Shown: positions 63,180 to 64,000 of the stretch, piece by piece | Position numbering within the stretch: position 1 is the stretch's first letter | Layout of the letters: the number at the start of each line of letters is the position of its first letter | DNA from: Clostridia bacterium | GTDB lineage: Bacteria; Bacillota; Clostridia; Oscillospirales; Oscillospiraceae | Assembly (NCBI GenBank): GCA_009929315.1 | Contig: SAAS01000002.1 | Span: 124,001 to 188,000 of the forward strand | DNA: 64,000 nt | Direction: 5' to 3' | Position numbers and translations under genes: made by a program | The notes under the pieces: generated by a model | The model's database searches: none | What the model was told of the DNA's origin: nothing | Seen by the model: only the letters and a program-made list of their open reading frames with translations

Positions 63180-64000
63180 ATGGGAAGTTTAAAAACACAC
63201 TCGCCGGGAGTATATATAGTTTCCTTTTACACCGGCTATATAATTGCAGGCATGGCGTTTCTGATGCTGCTTCCGCTTTTTATATCGCTGCTTATGGGTG
63301 AATGGAATCCGGCTCTCGATTTTGTCATCAGTATGTCGATCTCCCTTATCACGGGTCTGTCCCTGATGAGCTTCGGGAGAAGCAGAAAAACTGACAGCAG
63401 TCAGGTAGATTGGAGATACGGCTTTATAATCGCTGCACTCTCTTGGATAATGCTCATGTTTCTGTGCAGTGTTCCTTATCTTCTTAGCGGGCACACCAAG
63501 AGTCTACTCGACGGCTGCTTTGATGTCATGAGCGGCTTTACAACTACCGGTTTGGTTCTCACGCAGGACCTTGACCATCTTTCCACAGGTCTTAATATCT
63601 GGCGGCACATGCTTACTTTTATCGGCGGCCAGGGAATGGTTGTCCTAGCGCTCAGCTTTCTTGTTAAAAACACAAACGGCGCTTATAAGATTTACTGCGG
63701 CGAGGGTAAGGATATAAAGCTTGTCCCGAACGTAAAGGGCACAGCGAGGATTATTTGGAAAATCAGCCTCATTTACCTTCTTGTCGGAACTCTTGCGCTC
63801 TGGATTTGCGGAATGTTCATCGGTCTATCTCCTTTGTCCGCATTCTACCACGGTCTTAATATGTTTGAGTCCGCGTGGAGCACGGGCGGCTTTGCCCCAA
63901 ATACTCAGAACATTATGTATTACCACAGTTTTGCTTATGAGAACATTACCATAATTTTCTTCATTCTCGGCTCCATGAATTTCGGACTGCACTATGCAAT
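63180..64000 (+). CDS. trkH: TrkH potassium channel (partial, runs off the window)
   Basis: At least 273 residues. Starts MGSLKTHSPGVYIVSFYTGY. Pore-loop filter motifs GFTTTGLVL and STGGFAPN are present, with repeated transmembrane pairs. No ribosome site beyond the overlapping peptide frame is obvious; translation may be coupled. The C-terminus lies outside. Confidence 0.9.
   Translation, partial: MGSLKTHSPGVYIVSFYTGYIIAGMAFLMLLPLFISLLMGEWNPALDFVISMSISLITGLSLMSFGRSRKTDSSQVDWRYGFIIAALSWIMLMFLCSVPYLLSGHTKSLLDGCFDVMSGFTTTGLVLTQDLDHLSTGLNIWRHMLTFIGGQGMVVLALSFLVKNTNGAYKIYCGEGKDIKLVPNVKGTARIIWKISLIYLLVGTLALWICGMFIGLSPLSAFYHGLNMFESAWSTGGFAPNTQNIMYYHSFAYENITIIFFILGSMNFGLHYA

Overview
This window is about 64 kb of chromosome from a spore-forming Gram-positive bacterium of the Clostridia. 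An Oscillospiraceae/Ruminococcaceae-like lineage is an inference, not shown. Pointers are a CtsR-type heat-shock operon with CtsR operators, spore genes (spoIID, spmA-spmB, spoVAC), an AbrB regulator, strong AGGAGG ribosome sites, S-layer homology domains, indolepyruvate:ferredoxin oxidoreductase (an anaerobe trait), zinc-type ribosomal protein S14 and a B. subtilis-like ribosomal superoperon. Base composition is intermediate. No plasmid, insertion sequence or CRISPR array was seen.

Layout. 1-3.7 kb: ctsR-mcsA-clpC behind a promoter with three CtsR sites; mcsB is absent. 3.7-13 kb: single genes and small operons on both strands (thioesterase, FmdE-like protein, SpoIID, AbrB, SpmAB, DUF1934-argS, murI, SpoVAC), mostly separated by hairpin terminators shared by convergent genes. 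13-29.6 kb, minus strand: the fused S10-spc-alpha operon from rpsJ to rplQ with secY, adk, map, infA and rpoA. It is expressed from a consensus promoter near 29.6 kb. Its oddities are a roughly 440-nt hairpin-rich insert between rpsN and rpsH, an S3 protein with a Gly/Asn/Arg-rich 100-residue tail, and a duplicated L3 tail.

29.8-38.3 kb, minus: an SLH/M15 cell-wall peptidase with a decayed duplicate of its 3' end, a LysR regulator, cytidine deaminase, a peptide-binding lipoprotein, a PgeF-like protein and secA. Palindromic repeats fill the gaps around secA. 38.7-42.9 kb, plus: MFS transporter, iorAB, Smr protein. 43-43.6 kb: five tRNAs (Gly, Arg, His, Gln, Lys), followed by a two-gene amidase-holin lysis cassette of phage origin. 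44.8-46.1 kb: a cobalamin riboswitch controlling a DUF4430 protein and an ECF S component. 47.9-54.2 kb, minus: the dgt-dnaG-rpoD macromolecular synthesis operon, an IMPACT-family protein and hflX. 54.4-56.7 kb, minus: a membrane GGDEF/EAL protein.

56.9-59 kb, plus: aroF-tyrA preceded by a 33-codon leader peptide rich in Phe and Tyr and by an intrinsic terminator. This looks like a ribosome-mediated attenuator and is the most interesting regulatory find. 59.2-64 kb, plus: a potassium module with a KdpD-like kinase, KdpE-like regulator, TPR protein, two TrkA-type proteins, a 34-residue membrane peptide and TrkH, which runs off the window.
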